Source of the DNA: JAAYYM01 sp964631375
GTDB lineage: Bacteria > Bacillota > Clostridia > Lachnospirales > Lachnospiraceae
Length of the DNA stretch: 36,365 nucleotides
Assembly (NCBI GenBank): GCA_964631375.1
Contig: CAZVYQ010000030.1
Span: 1 to 36,365, forward strand
Reading direction: 5' to 3'
The translations under genes were made by a program, and so were the position numbers. This document shows positions 1 to 8,328 of the stretch, piece by piece. The notes below the pieces were generated by a model. That model was given only the letters and a program-made list of their open reading frames with translations. It searched no databases and had not been told where the DNA came from. How positions within the stretch are numbered: the first letter of the stretch is position 1; each line of letters opens with the position of its first letter.

Positions 1-23
1 CTGGATTTGTAGGCTCCTGTGTA

Positions 24-1565
24 TTATTCAAACTCAATCGTCCCAGGTGGCTTACTGGTCAGATCATACATGACCCTATTTACACCCTTGACTTCATTGA
101 TAATTCGGTTCATTACCTTCTGTAGTACTTCAAATGGTATCTCTGAGCAATCTGCTGTCATAAAATCTGTTGTATTCACTGCTCTCAAAGCCACGGCATA
201 GTCATAGGTTCTGAAATCGCCCATAACGCCGACGCTTCTCATGTTGGTGAGTGCTGCGAAGTATTGTCCCAGGCTTCTGGCAATGCCGGCTTTGGCGATT
301 TCGTCACGGTAGATGTAGTCGGCATCTTGTACCATTTTTACCTTCTCTGCGGTTACTTCTCCGATGATACGGATACCGAGGCCGGGGCCAGGGAAGGGTT
401 GACGGTATACGAGATTTTCGGGGATACCTAGCTCGAGACCGGCTTTGCGAACCTCGTCTTTAAAGAGCATACGAAGTGGCTCTACAATTTCCTTGAAGTC
501 TACGCAATCAGGCAGACCACCAACGTTATGGTGAGATTTGATGGTTGCACTCTTGCCGAGACCGGATTCGATGACGTCAGGGTAAATGGTTCCTTGTACG
601 AGATAATCGACAGCACCGATCTTTTTGGCTTCTTCTTCAAATACACGGATAAATTCTTCTCCGATAATCTTTCTTTTTTGCTCGGGTTCGGTTACGCCTG
701 CAAGTTTCGCATAAAAACGTTCCTGTGCATTGACACGGATGAAGTTCAGATCATATGGACCGTTAGGACCAAAGACTTCTTCGACTTCGTCTCCTTCATT
801 TTTACGGAGCAGCCCATGATCTACGAAGACGCAGGTGAGTTGTTTTCCGATGGCTTTGGATAACAGGACTGCTGCCACAGAGGAATCAACGCCGCCAGAA
901 AGTGCACAGAGAACTTTACCACTGCCGATCTTTTCACGAAGTGCATGTATGCTTGTCTCTACAAAAGAATCCATTCTCCAGTCACCCTTGCATCCGCAGA
1001 TGTTTAAGACGAAATTGGTTAACATCTTGAAGCCTTCCGGAGTGTGAACCACCTCGGGATGGAACTGTACTGCGTACAGGTTCTTTTTCGTATTTTCCAT
1101 GGCTGCACAGGGACATACAGGCGTACGTGCCGTGATTTCAAAGCCTTCCGGCTCTTTTGCAATATAATCTGTGTGACTCATCCAGCAGATGGTTTTTCCT
1201 GAGATTTGTTGGAATATGGTGGCAGTGTTATCGATATCCACATCGGTCTTGCCATATTCACTGACCGGTGCCGTCTCTACCTTTCCACCGAGGACGTGTG
1301 CCATGAGCTGTGATCCATAACAGATTCCAAGTACGGGAATACCCAGCTCAAATAATGCTTTTTCATAGGTTGGTGAATCTGTAGCATAGACGCTGTTCGG
1401 TCCACCTGTTAAGATGATACCCTTGGGTGCCATCTGTTTGATCTCATTCAGCGTCATTGTATAGGAATGTACCTCACAATATACGTTAGCTTCCCGGACT
1501 CTTCTCGCGATCAATTGGTTATACTGACCACCAAAATCCAGTACAAGTATCATTTCTCTCTCCAT
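24..1565 (-). CDS. guaA: GMP synthase (glutamine-hydrolysing)
   Basis: Converts XMP to GMP using glutamine and ATP, the last step of guanine nucleotide synthesis in the cytosol. The 513-residue protein has both expected halves. The N-terminal class I glutamine amidotransferase has nucleophile Cys82 in GICYGSQ and the His169/Glu171 pair in QFHPEV. The ATP-pyrophosphatase domain has the P-loop SGGVDSS at 223-229, and the C-terminal dimerisation domain ends in SKPPGTIEFE. Length matches the family. The frame is open to 1688, but the ATG at 1565 is preceded by AAGGAGA at good spacing and begins the conserved ILVLDFGGQ strand, so the upstream 41 codons are taken as leader. It has its own promoter at 1660-1688. 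Function is certain from motifs; only the exact start is inferred. Confidence 0.97.
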   Translation of the reverse strand: MEREMILVLDFGGQYNQLIARRVREANVYCEVHSYTMTLNEIKQMAPKGIILTGGPNSVYATDSPTYEKALFELGIPVLGICYGSQLMAHVLGGKVETAPVSEYGKTDVDIDNTATIFQQISGKTICWMSHTDYIAKEPEGFEITARTPVCPCAAMENTKKNLYAVQFHPEVVHTPEGFKMLTNFVLNICGCKGDWRMDSFVETSIHALREKIGSGKVLCALSGGVDSSVAAVLLSKAIGKQLTCVFVDHGLLRKNEGDEVEEVFGPNGPYDLNFIRVNAQERFYAKLAGVTEPEQKRKIIGEEFIRVFEEEAKKIGAVDYLVQGTIYPDVIESGLGKSATIKSHHNVGGLPDCVDFKEIVEPLRMLFKDEVRKAGLELGIPENLVYRQPFPGPGLGIRIIGEVTAEKVKMVQDADYIYRDEIAKAGIARSLGQYFAALTNMRSVGVMGDFRTYDYAVALRAVNTTDFMTADCSEIPFEVLQKVMNRIINEVKGVNRVMYDLTSKPPGTIEFE

Positions 1566-1659
1566 GATCTGTCTCCTTGTAGGTCTAGATGTAATATAGG
1601 AATCATACTGATGTGAAGCAGCAACTCTGCTGCCGACAGTAAGAACAATTCGTAACATC

Positions 1660-1688
1660 ATTATATAGGAAGCCTGTTGATTATACAA
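1660..1688 (-). promoter_or_regulatory. Sigma-A-type promoter of guaA
   Basis: On the minus strand TTGTAT (1688-1683) is followed after exactly 17 bases by TATAAT (1665-1660). It lies about 95 bases before the guaA ATG. The leader contains a small GCAGCA/TGCTGC hairpin (1618-1633). I see no purine riboswitch. Confidence 0.75.
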
Positions 1689-1764
1689 GACAGAATTCTT
1701 TCGTGTAACCTGTCCTATATACCTGGATCACGGAGAGAAATGATACCTACTGCTAAATTGCAGC

Positions 1765-2208
1765 CTAGAATTCTACTCTTGGAATCTCACTCTCATGAAC
1801 ATTCTTGGTCATATCCCAAATATATGCCTTGCCATGTGCTACTCTGTAGATCACAACCTCTGCATCAACGCCTGCATTGGCAATGTTGTCCCATAACCAG
1901 TGTCGTTCTTCGAACAGTCTGTCAAATAGTTCTTTTTCATGTACTTCTTCTACTATGCCTTCCACATGAAGTGTTGAAAACTTTACTTCGTCATCTGCAT
2001 TTTTGATAAAGCCGAGTGCTACTTTGGGATTTTTCTGAATCTGCCCACACATTCTCTTAGATCCTGCTGTATGGAAATAGAATCCTGTCTCATCTGCAAA
2101 CCACATTAACATGCCTCTTACATATGGTTGATCGTCTACGCTTGTCGCAAACCAACAACTGGGATTTTGATTGGCAAAGTCAAATACCTCTTTCAGTTCT
2201 TCTCTCAT
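1765..2208 (-). CDS. Pyridoxamine 5'-phosphate oxidase family protein
   Basis: A 147-residue single-domain protein of the PNPOx-like split-barrel superfamily. It shows the usual opening helix and strand (NPSCWFATSVDDQPYVRG), the FYFHTAG strand, the SKRMCGQIQKNPKVALGF segment and the C-terminal IYRVAHGKAYIWDM strands. Relatives bind flavins or other cofactors and few have a proven substrate, so no reaction is assigned. The ATG has a strong AAGGAGG, but that RBS is the 3' arm of a 14-bp hairpin in the leader (see 2215-2257). It lies downstream of the AraC regulator on the same strand with a 109-base gap and a likely promoter of its own. Family fairly sure; role unknown. Confidence 0.85.
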   Translation of the reverse strand: MREELKEVFDFANQNPSCWFATSVDDQPYVRGMLMWFADETGFYFHTAGSKRMCGQIQKNPKVALGFIKNADDEVKFSTLHVEGIVEEVHEKELFDRLFEERHWLWDNIANAGVDAEVVIYRVAHGKAYIWDMTKNVHESEIPRVEF

Positions 2209-2214
2209 AAATAA

Positions 2215-2257
2215 TATCCTCCTTATGTATTTTGATTGATTGATACATAGGAGGATA
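2215..2257 (-). promoter_or_regulatory. RBS-sequestering hairpin before the PNPOx-family gene
   Basis: On the minus strand the arm TATCCTCCTATGTA (2257-2244) pairs with TACATAAGGAGGATA (2229-2215): 14 base pairs, one bulged A, a 14-base loop. The whole Shine-Dalgarno AAGGAGG is inside the 3' arm. The TATGTA/TACATA core next to the loop recurs at 32584-32621 before the DUF3795 gene. Confidence 0.6.
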
Positions 2258-2289
2258 CCTTATTTTCTGATCACAGGCTTTCAAAATCG

Positions 2290-2322
2290 TGATTATATTT
2301 TATAAAATCTAATCTTTCTATA
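2290..2322 (-). promoter_or_regulatory. Possible promoter of the PNPOx-family gene
   Basis: On the minus strand TAGAAA overlaps the AraC stop codon and is followed after 17 bases by TATAAT in an AT-rich stretch. The -10 is good and the -35 is weak. RNA starting here would carry the complete RBS hairpin. Confidence 0.4.
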
Positions 2323-3229
2323 GAGTTTGAATGATCTTTTGATATTCACTCGGACTCATACCGCAATGTCTCTGGAAGCATGAGGAGAAATACGCAGAAC
2401 TCGAAAATCCACATAGAAGTGCAATCTCTGTCATTGTCTTTCCACCATTTAGCAACATACCACGTGCACGTTCCAAACGCATGACATTCAAATATTCAAT
2501 CGGTGCCTGTCCTGTCACCTCTTTAAATACTCTCGAAAACTGTCCCTGTGATATATTGACCTGTTCTGCGAGTTGTTCCAATGTGATCTTTTCCTGCATA
2601 TGGCTGTTCATATAGGAAACTGCCCGGTCAACCTCCAATCGTTCGTATAGAAGATGTATCGGCTGACTTTTTTCTGACTTTGTAGGAATGACTGATCGAG
2701 CAACTACATGTGCGATCATTTCTGCCATCTTGTCGAGCATTCCATAGGATTCATATTCCCGAGACTCTATCATAAAGGTACGCAGCAAACCTGCCAATTC
2801 CGATGACGACACATAGGCCTCTCCTTTAAATATCGGAACTTGATCAGTGTATTGTAAAAGTGTCTTCTCAAATAGTGCTGCATCTATTAATATGGCAATA
2901 TAACTTTGAAACAGATCTGTCTGTACCTCCTGATGACGGATGTTAGGAGACATGACGGACAGACTTTTTCCATCTGTCAACGGAAAGCACTTATGTCTTC
3001 CCTCTACAATAAAATCCGATATCGGCTGCAAATAATAGATGAAGCTATAGGCAGGATGTGTATGATTGGGTGAAACAGCAAAAGGACATTGACCGGTTGC
3101 AGGAATAAAAATGCTGACAAGCGGATGTAAAAAGCATTCCAATCTTGAAAACATGATTTCTGCTGTCCTTTCATCAATATTTCCGACGAGCCTGTTCAGC
3201 AGTTCTATTTTTTCCCTTTTGCAATACAT
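2318..3229 (-). CDS. AraC family transcriptional regulator
   Basis: A 303-residue DNA-binding regulator. The first ~190 residues form a likely cupin-type sensor domain: His56/His58 in SPNHTHPAYSF resemble the start of a beta-barrel effector pocket. The C-terminal ~100 residues (201-300) are a double helix-turn-helix AraC domain with LEQLAEQVNISQGQFSRVFK and the signature ending in FSSSAYFSSCFQRHCGMSPSEY. It lies 38 bases downstream of spoIIID on the same strand, so read-through from that gene is possible. The effector and targets cannot be told from the sequence. The RBS before this ATG is only a GGGCGGG stretch. Confidence 0.9.
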   Translation of the reverse strand: MYCKREKIELLNRLVGNIDERTAEIMFSRLECFLHPLVSIFIPATGQCPFAVSPNHTHPAYSFIYYLQPISDFIVEGRHKCFPLTDGKSLSVMSPNIRHQEVQTDLFQSYIAILIDAALFEKTLLQYTDQVPIFKGEAYVSSSELAGLLRTFMIESREYESYGMLDKMAEMIAHVVARSVIPTKSEKSQPIHLLYERLEVDRAVSYMNSHMQEKITLEQLAEQVNISQGQFSRVFKEVTGQAPIEYLNVMRLERARGMLLNGGKTMTEIALLCGFSSSAYFSSCFQRHCGMSPSEYQKIIQTL

Positions 3230-3267
3230 GGCATATCCCGCCCTTCTATCATTGGTAAACTTCTCAT

Positions 3268-3522
3268 TTATGCATGCTGATGCAGATACTTTTCCCTTGT
3301 AGCAAGTCCTCCGCGTATATGTCGCTCTGATTTGTTCAGATCTAATACTTTTCGTGCTGCACTTGCAAGTGATGGATTGATTTGTATCAGACGTTCAGTC
3401 ACGTCTTTATGTACTGTGCTTTTGCTGATCCCAAATTTCTTTGCAGTCTGCCGCACGGTGGCATTTGACTCGATTATGTAATTGGCTACTTCCACTGCAC
3501 GTTCTTCTATATAACCTTTCAT
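3268..3522 (-). CDS. spoIIID: Sporulation transcriptional regulator SpoIIID
   Basis: The 84-residue mother-cell regulator that activates and represses many sigma-E genes and helps produce sigma-K in spore formers. The helix-turn-helix is visible at about residues 22-41 (TVRQTAKKFGISKSTVHKDV). It is followed by the RLxxINPxLAxxVRKVLxxNKxERHIRGGxAT-type region that defines the family. Length is typical. The ATG has a GGGGGG Shine-Dalgarno six bases upstream, which forms the 3' arm of a hairpin (3528-3568). A sigma-E-like promoter lies in and before the other arm. The gene shows that the host can sporulate or descends from a sporulating line. Confidence 0.96.
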   Translation of the reverse strand: MKGYIEERAVEVANYIIESNATVRQTAKKFGISKSTVHKDVTERLIQINPSLASAARKVLDLNKSERHIRGGLATREKYLHQHA

Positions 3523-3527
3523 ACAGA

Positions 3528-3568
3528 ACCCCCCGCACCAATGTGTTTTTACAATCTATGCGAGGGGT
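3528..3568 (-). promoter_or_regulatory. RBS-sequestering hairpin before spoIIID
   Basis: On the minus strand ACCCCTCGCA (3568-3559) pairs completely with TGCGGGGGGT (3537-3528), with one U-G wobble and a 21-base loop. The G-run that serves as the RBS (3534-3529) is buried in the stem. RNA started at the sigma-E-like promoter would lack the 5' arm. Confidence 0.6.
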
Positions 3569-3581
3569 CAACCAGTTATGA
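3553..3581 (-). promoter_or_regulatory. Sigma-E-like promoter of spoIIID
   Basis: On the minus strand TCATAAC (3581-3575) is followed after 14 bases by CATAGATT (3560-3553). This resembles the Bacillus sigma-E consensus (KMATATT, 14-15 bases, CATACAMT) and has the same -35 and spacing as the promoter at 18525-18553. spoIIID is a known sigma-E gene in Bacillus, which fits. Confidence 0.6.
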
Positions 3582-3598
3582 TTGTTGTTTACCGAACT

Positions 3599-4777
3599 CT
3601 ATCTTGCCATCTCGTAAATCGCCAGCATGTCTTTCTCATCCAATTTTTTCGCCGAACCAAATGGTCCGCCTGTACCAACATAGCACTTGTGTGCCATCTC
3701 CTTCATTTCGTCCTCTGTCGGGTCTAGTTCGAGTTCCTTGAATGAGGTCGGCATTTTGATGGAACGGAAGAATGCTTCAAGTGACTGGATTCCTTTTTCC
3801 GCAGTCTCTTTTTGATCTCCTGTGTCTTCTACCTTCATGACTTCCAGTGCAAAACGATAGAACCGATCCAGACAGGTGTCGCAGACATATCTTGCCCAAC
3901 TGCCCCATACTGCTGCCAATCCTGCTCCGTGTGCTACATCATAAAGTCCGCCGAGCTCATGCTCCAGTTTATGTGTTGCCCAGTCACCGCCGTCATTACC
4001 ACAGCCTGTCAGACCATTGTGTGACAGACTTCCTGCCCACATGATCTCTGCACGGGCATCATAATTCTTTGGATCATCACGCAGAATTACAGCATTTTTA
4101 ATCACGGTACGCATCAATGCCTCTGCCATGGTATCTGTGATTTCCATGTGTCCGCCGTTGCTGAAGTAACGTTCCATTGTATGCATGAGTATATCAGTAC
4201 AGCCGCATGCAGTCTGATAATCCGGCAGAGTCATGGTCAGCTCCGGATTCATAACAGCAAATTTGGGTCTGCAATAGTCGCTGCTGTAACCACGTTTCAC
4301 CCATCCTTCTTCCTTTGTAATAACCGAAGAGTCACTCATTTCACTACCTGTTGCCGCCAATGTCAGGATGACACCGATCGGAAGACATCCTTCTGCTACT
4401 CGTTTGTAGTCATAGAAATCCCATACATCGCCTTCATTGGCGACACCATAGCCGATGGCCTTGGCAGAATCAATGGCACTGCCACCACCTACTGCAAGAA
4501 TAAAATCTACGCCTTCCTTTTTTGCAAGCTCAATACCTGTATAAACAAGTGATAATCTCGGATTGGGAACTGCTCCTCCAAGCTCTGTATATGTGATCTG
4601 CTCCTGATCCAGAGATTTTTTAACACGATCCAGTAAACCAGAGCGAACTACACTTCCTCCGCCGTAATGAATCAATACCTTTTTACATCCCTGTTTTTTT
4701 ACGAGTTCTCCGATTTTTTCTTCTGTTCCTTTTCCGAACACAACCTTTGTTGGAGTAAAATACTGAAATGCATTCAT
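3599..4777 (-). CDS. Iron-containing alcohol dehydrogenase, butanol-dehydrogenase type
   Basis: A 392-residue group III alcohol dehydrogenase that probably reduces aldehydes such as butyraldehyde with NAD(P)H in the cytosol, disposing of reducing power. The dinucleotide-binding GGGSAIDSAKA is at 98-107. Metal ligands are visible as Asp195 and His199 (GCTDILMHT), His269 (WATHKLEHELG) and His283 (YDVAHGAG), with the usual 14-residue step between the last two. The frame is open to 4870, but the family starts at MNAFQYFTPTKVVFGKG, so the ATG at 4777 is chosen; AAAGGATGGG precedes it. It is divergent from GH127, with 137 bases between the starts. Substrate and cofactor are inferred from family resemblance only. 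Confidence 0.92.
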   Translation of the reverse strand: MNAFQYFTPTKVVFGKGTEEKIGELVKKQGCKKVLIHYGGGSVVRSGLLDRVKKSLDQEQITYTELGGAVPNPRLSLVYTGIELAKKEGVDFILAVGGGSAIDSAKAIGYGVANEGDVWDFYDYKRVAEGCLPIGVILTLAATGSEMSDSSVITKEEGWVKRGYSSDYCRPKFAVMNPELTMTLPDYQTACGCTDILMHTMERYFSNGGHMEITDTMAEALMRTVIKNAVILRDDPKNYDARAEIMWAGSLSHNGLTGCGNDGGDWATHKLEHELGGLYDVAHGAGLAAVWGSWARYVCDTCLDRFYRFALEVMKVEDTGDQKETAEKGIQSLEAFFRSIKMPTSFKELELDPTEDEMKEMAHKCYVGTGGPFGSAKKLDEKDMLAIYEMAR

Positions 4778-4914
4778 TCGATTCCCATCCTTTCTACCAA
4801 AATTTGATTTACGTTCTTTATCTTGTTCACAATTAAGATTATAATACATACAGAATGGTAAGTAAAACACTTAAAAGTGAAAGAAATTCAACGAATTTAA
4901 TGCAGGAGGCCACT

Positions 4915-6882
4915 ATGCAGGATTTTATCAGAGATTTTCAGATAAAGGATCCTTTCTGGAATCGTTATGAGCATTTGATCAAGGATACTGTCATTCCCTA
5001 TCAGGAAAAGGCACTACGGGATGAAATACCGGACGCGGAGCCTAGTCATGCCATTGCTAATTTTCAGGCAGCGGCCGATTATCTGAAGACAGGAAGAAAA
5101 TCCTCAGATTTTTATGGTATGGTTTTTCAGGACAGTGATGTAGCAAAGTGGCTTGAGGCTGTCGCTTATTCTCTGATTCTCTTTCCTGACGTAAAACTTG
5201 AGGAACGTGCTGATGAAATCATTACTCTGATCGGCAATGCTCAGGAAGCGGATGGCTACCTCAATACTTATTTTACACTCAATCAAGATAAAGCTCATTT
5301 CTCCAATCTACATGAGGCACATGAACTCTATTGTGCCGGTCATATGATGGAGGCGGCAGTTGCTTATTATGAAAGCACGGGAAAACGATCTCTACTGGAG
5401 ATCATGCTCCGTATGACGGATTGTATCTATCAGCATTTCATTGTGGATAAGGCTCCGGGATATCCGGGACATCCGGAGGTAGAACTGGCATTGATGCGAA
5501 TGTATCATGCAACCGGTAATGAGAAGTGTCTGACCTTGGCGACTCATTTTATCAACGTACGTGGTGTAGATCCCTATTTTTATGAGAAGGAGCACCAAAA
5601 GTTAAATTGGCATGTTTGGAGTGATGATGCCTCTGATCAATACTACTCACAGTTTTTTGCTCCGGTTCGTGAGCAGGAACAAGCCGTCGGCCATGCAGTA
5701 CGTGCGGTTTACCTGTATACAGGAATGGCGATGCTTGCAATGGATACACAAGACCCTTCTCTTGTGAATGCCTGTCGTAGATTATGGAGCAGTATCGCTG
5801 ATAAACAAATGTATGTGACCGGAGGAATAGGTTCGACTTGTCTGGGTGAAGCATTCACAACAGACTATCACCTACCGAATGATACTGCTTATGCAGAAAC
5901 CTGTGCTTCCATTGGTTTGATTTTCTTTTCAAGAAACATGCTAGAACTGGAGATTGACAGTCATTATGCCGATGTCATGGAGCGTGCCCTGTATAACTGT
6001 GTGCTTGCCGGGATGCAGCTGGATGGAATGCGTTTCTTCTATGTAAATCCATTGGAAGCTGAACCTGGTGTCTCCGGTAAGATTCCGACTCATAAACATG
6101 TACTCCCCGAGCGTCCGCAGTGGTTCGGTTGTGCATGCTGTCCTCCCAATATTGCAAGATTACTTCCTTCATTGGCCAGATATGCCTGGAGCGAATCAGA
6201 TCATACGATTTACTCTCATCTCTATCTGTCAGGCGATCTGCAGCTCTCCAGACAGAAAGCCTTCATTCATGTCTCCTCGGCGTATCCGTATGAGGGTACA
6301 GTTTGTTATCGGGTTGATCCCTATGAGGATTCCTCTACGTTCACTCTCGCAATCCGTATTCCTGAATGGAGTTCTCATACTAAAGTAATGCTAAATGGAA
6401 TTTCTGTCTTTGAGGATGCAAAAATATCTGCTGTTGATCCAAGAAATGAAAGTTCAAATTTAAGATATGATCATGGTTATGTTATGATACATCGTTCCTT
6501 CCAAAAGGAGGATGTGATTACACTAGAATTGGATATGACACCGTATCGTATCTATGCTAATACAGCAATCAGTGCCGACAACGGCAGAGTTGCCTTTGGA
6601 CGAGGGCCGTTCATTTATTGTGCCGAAGGAATCGATCATGATCAGGATGTGTTCTCGCTTTGTGTGGATCATGACGCTTCTATAAAAATACTATCTTATG
6701 ATACAGCATTGTTGTCCGGTATCATTCCTATGGAAGTTCAGGGATATCGGGTACAATCCTCTCCAGCTCTCTACAGCAGGCAACGTCCCATGAAAAAGCC
6801 TTGTACAATCCATCTGATTCCTTACTATACCTGGAGCAATCGAGGTCTGAATCAAATGCGTGTATGGTTGCCGGAAGTCTGA
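4915..6882 (+). CDS. GH127 beta-L-arabinofuranosidase (DUF1680 family)
   Basis: A 655-residue cytosolic (no signal peptide) glycoside hydrolase expected to release beta-L-arabinofuranose from plant-derived oligosaccharides. Residues aligning with those known in Bifidobacterium HypBA1 are all present: acid/base Glu312 in TCLGEAF, zinc ligands Glu328 and Cys330 in YAETCASIG, nucleophile Cys408 and zinc ligand Cys409 in GCACCPPN. Each is 9-10 residues earlier than in HypBA1. The start at 4915 follows GCAGGAGG; an upstream ATG at 4855 has no RBS. It ends directly against the convergent NlpC/P60 gene with no bases between the stop codons. No transporter or other arabinan gene lies next to it. Beta-L-arabinofuranosidase is likely, but other GH127 specificities are possible. 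Confidence 0.93.
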   Translation: MQDFIRDFQIKDPFWNRYEHLIKDTVIPYQEKALRDEIPDAEPSHAIANFQAAADYLKTGRKSSDFYGMVFQDSDVAKWLEAVAYSLILFPDVKLEERADEIITLIGNAQEADGYLNTYFTLNQDKAHFSNLHEAHELYCAGHMMEAAVAYYESTGKRSLLEIMLRMTDCIYQHFIVDKAPGYPGHPEVELALMRMYHATGNEKCLTLATHFINVRGVDPYFYEKEHQKLNWHVWSDDASDQYYSQFFAPVREQEQAVGHAVRAVYLYTGMAMLAMDTQDPSLVNACRRLWSSIADKQMYVTGGIGSTCLGEAFTTDYHLPNDTAYAETCASIGLIFFSRNMLELEIDSHYADVMERALYNCVLAGMQLDGMRFFYVNPLEAEPGVSGKIPTHKHVLPERPQWFGCACCPPNIARLLPSLARYAWSESDHTIYSHLYLSGDLQLSRQKAFIHVSSAYPYEGTVCYRVDPYEDSSTFTLAIRIPEWSSHTKVMLNGISVFEDAKISAVDPRNESSNLRYDHGYVMIHRSFQKEDVITLELDMTPYRIYANTAISADNGRVAFGRGPFIYCAEGIDHDQDVFSLCVDHDASIKILSYDTALLSGIIPMEVQGYRVQSSPALYSRQRPMKKPCTIHLIPYYTWSNRGLNQMRVWLPEV

Positions 6883-8094
6883 TCAATAATATCTTCTGAC
6901 AGTGATAATAGAACGATAAGTTGCTGAGGAATACTTGATACCGGTTGCCGCCGTGCTGGCATGTACGATGGTTCCATTTCCGATATAGATTCCTACATGT
7001 CCGCCATAATAAATGATATCTCCGGGTGACATATCGGAGTAACTGATCTCACTACCCCCTGATGCCTGTGCATAGGAGCTTCTTGGCAAATTGATACCAA
7101 AATGTTGGAATACGGCCCATGTAAATCCGGAACAATCAGCCCCCTCTGTCAGGCTTGTCCCGCCTGCAAGATAAGGACCCCCAACAAATTGACAGGCATA
7201 ATTTGCGATATCCTGTCCTGTACCACTTCCGGTTCCACCGGAAGAACCACCTGAGGATCCTCCGCCTCCATTATTACCTGAGGACTGGCTGGAACCTTGA
7301 TTTTGTTGTTTCCTTCTGGATTCTTCCTCTGCTTTCCGTCTGGCAGCTTCCTCTGCTTTTCTTCTAGCCGCTTCTTCAGCCTCCAGTCGCTTGATCTCAC
7401 TGGTCTGTGCCTTAATCGTTGCTGAGTATGCGTTTGCCTGTTGCTTCGCAGTTGCTAACTGAGTCTCGAAATTCTCAACCGTTGCCTGCTTCTCCGTGAT
7501 CATAGCCTGCAGTTCTTCCTGTTGTGCTGCAAGATCGGCTTCCAACTCCACCATCTCTGATTTTTCACTGACTAATTCTTCCTTGAATGCCAAAACCTCT
7601 GCCTTAGTTTCCTGATACTCTATCAATAATGTTCTGTCATACTCGTAAAGCTTTTCAATATAATCCGCTTTATTCACCAGATCAGAAATGCTCTGCGATT
7701 CAATCAAGAGCTGTAAATAACCTGTCTCGCCCTTTTCATACATGAACTTGATACGACGCTTCATGGCATTATACTGCTCTTGTTCCTTTGCCTGTGCTGC
7801 TTCATAATTCGCAGTCGCCTCAGCAATCTCAACCTCTTTATTTTCTATATCATGCTTCAATATTTCCACAGTCGAAAGCAGATCCACCAACTGAGTGTCC
7901 AGTTCCTCCAGTTCACTCGCTACTGCATCCTTATTTTCCTCTATACTGTTAATGTTTTTCTTCAGGGAATTCAACTCCTTCTGAGCTGCTTCCTTTTGCT
8001 TCCTAAGTTCAGAAGCAGTAGCTGCACAGACAGGCGTCACCATTGACACGCATAATAAAACTGCGAGAACCACGCAGAAAACCCTTCTATTCAT
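6883..8094 (-). CDS. Secreted NlpC/P60 peptidoglycan hydrolase with coiled coil
   Basis: A 403-residue exported cell wall hydrolase of the PcsB/CwlO type that probably cuts peptide cross-bridges during growth or division. A signal peptide (residues 1-25, ending PVCAATA) is followed by a long charged coiled coil (~28-255, with a run of AARRKAEE-like repeats). A Ser/Gly linker (~260-290) then leads to the NlpC/P60 domain (294-403). Catalytic Cys321 is in GADCSGF, with His366 in GGHVGIY and His378 in VHAS. In homologues the coiled coil keeps the enzyme inactive until FtsEX binds; that is family knowledge, not seen here. It has its own promoter (8156-8184) and its RBS is AAAGGGTGAG. Confidence 0.93.
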   Translation of the reverse strand: MNRRVFCVVLAVLLCVSMVTPVCAATASELRKQKEAAQKELNSLKKNINSIEENKDAVASELEELDTQLVDLLSTVEILKHDIENKEVEIAEATANYEAAQAKEQEQYNAMKRRIKFMYEKGETGYLQLLIESQSISDLVNKADYIEKLYEYDRTLLIEYQETKAEVLAFKEELVSEKSEMVELEADLAAQQEELQAMITEKQATVENFETQLATAKQQANAYSATIKAQTSEIKRLEAEEAARRKAEEAARRKAEEESRRKQQNQGSSQSSGNNGGGGSSGGSSGGTGSGTGQDIANYACQFVGGPYLAGGTSLTEGADCSGFTWAVFQHFGINLPRSSYAQASGGSEISYSDMSPGDIIYYGGHVGIYIGNGTIVHASTAATGIKYSSATYRSIITVRRYY

Positions 8095-8155
8095 CCATAC
8101 TCACCCTTTTACGAGGACCCTCATCCTCATTCAGAATTTATGTAAACCCACCTTT

Positions 8156-8184
8156 ATTATACACAAAACCGCCCTATTTCGCAA
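8156..8184 (-). promoter_or_regulatory. Sigma-A-type promoter of the NlpC/P60 gene
   Basis: On the minus strand TTGCGA (8184-8179), 17 bases, then TATAAT (8161-8156), about 60 bases before the ATG. It lies downstream of the inverted-repeat element, so this gene is separated from asnS transcription. Confidence 0.7.
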
Positions 8185-8204
8185 CCCACTATTTTATTCC
8201 ACAC

Positions 8205-8328
8205 CAACCCATTCCCCTTACTCTCACAGTCAGAAGTGCTTAGATGAGCCAGGCACGATACATATCAACCCACTCCCCTTACTCTTATACTCCCACAGTC
8301 AGAAGTTCGTAGATGGGTGAGGCACGAT
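8205..8328 (+). repeat. Two imperfect direct repeats of ~55-63 bases
   Basis: Copy A (8205-8259) and copy B (8266-8328) both run CAACCCAYTCCCCTTACTC ... CACAGTCAGAAGT ... TAGATG ... AGGCACGAT. Copy B has an 8-base insertion. The right part of copy B is also the left arm of the large inverted repeat at 8302-8485, so this motif occurs three times. No reading frame covers it. Confidence 0.75.

Noticed and set aside
528..863. Plus-strand open frame opposite guaA
   Set aside because: It is the shadow of a certain gene, without RBS or recognisable protein features.
1566..1764. Purine riboswitch or attenuator before guaA
   Set aside because: The leader has only a 6-bp hairpin; I see no conserved three-way junction elements, and the promoter sits within 100 bases of the start.
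4778..4914. Overlap of the alcohol dehydrogenase and GH127 reading frames
   Set aside because: The overlap exists only if the longest open frames are used; the RBS-supported starts leave a 137-base divergent intergenic region.
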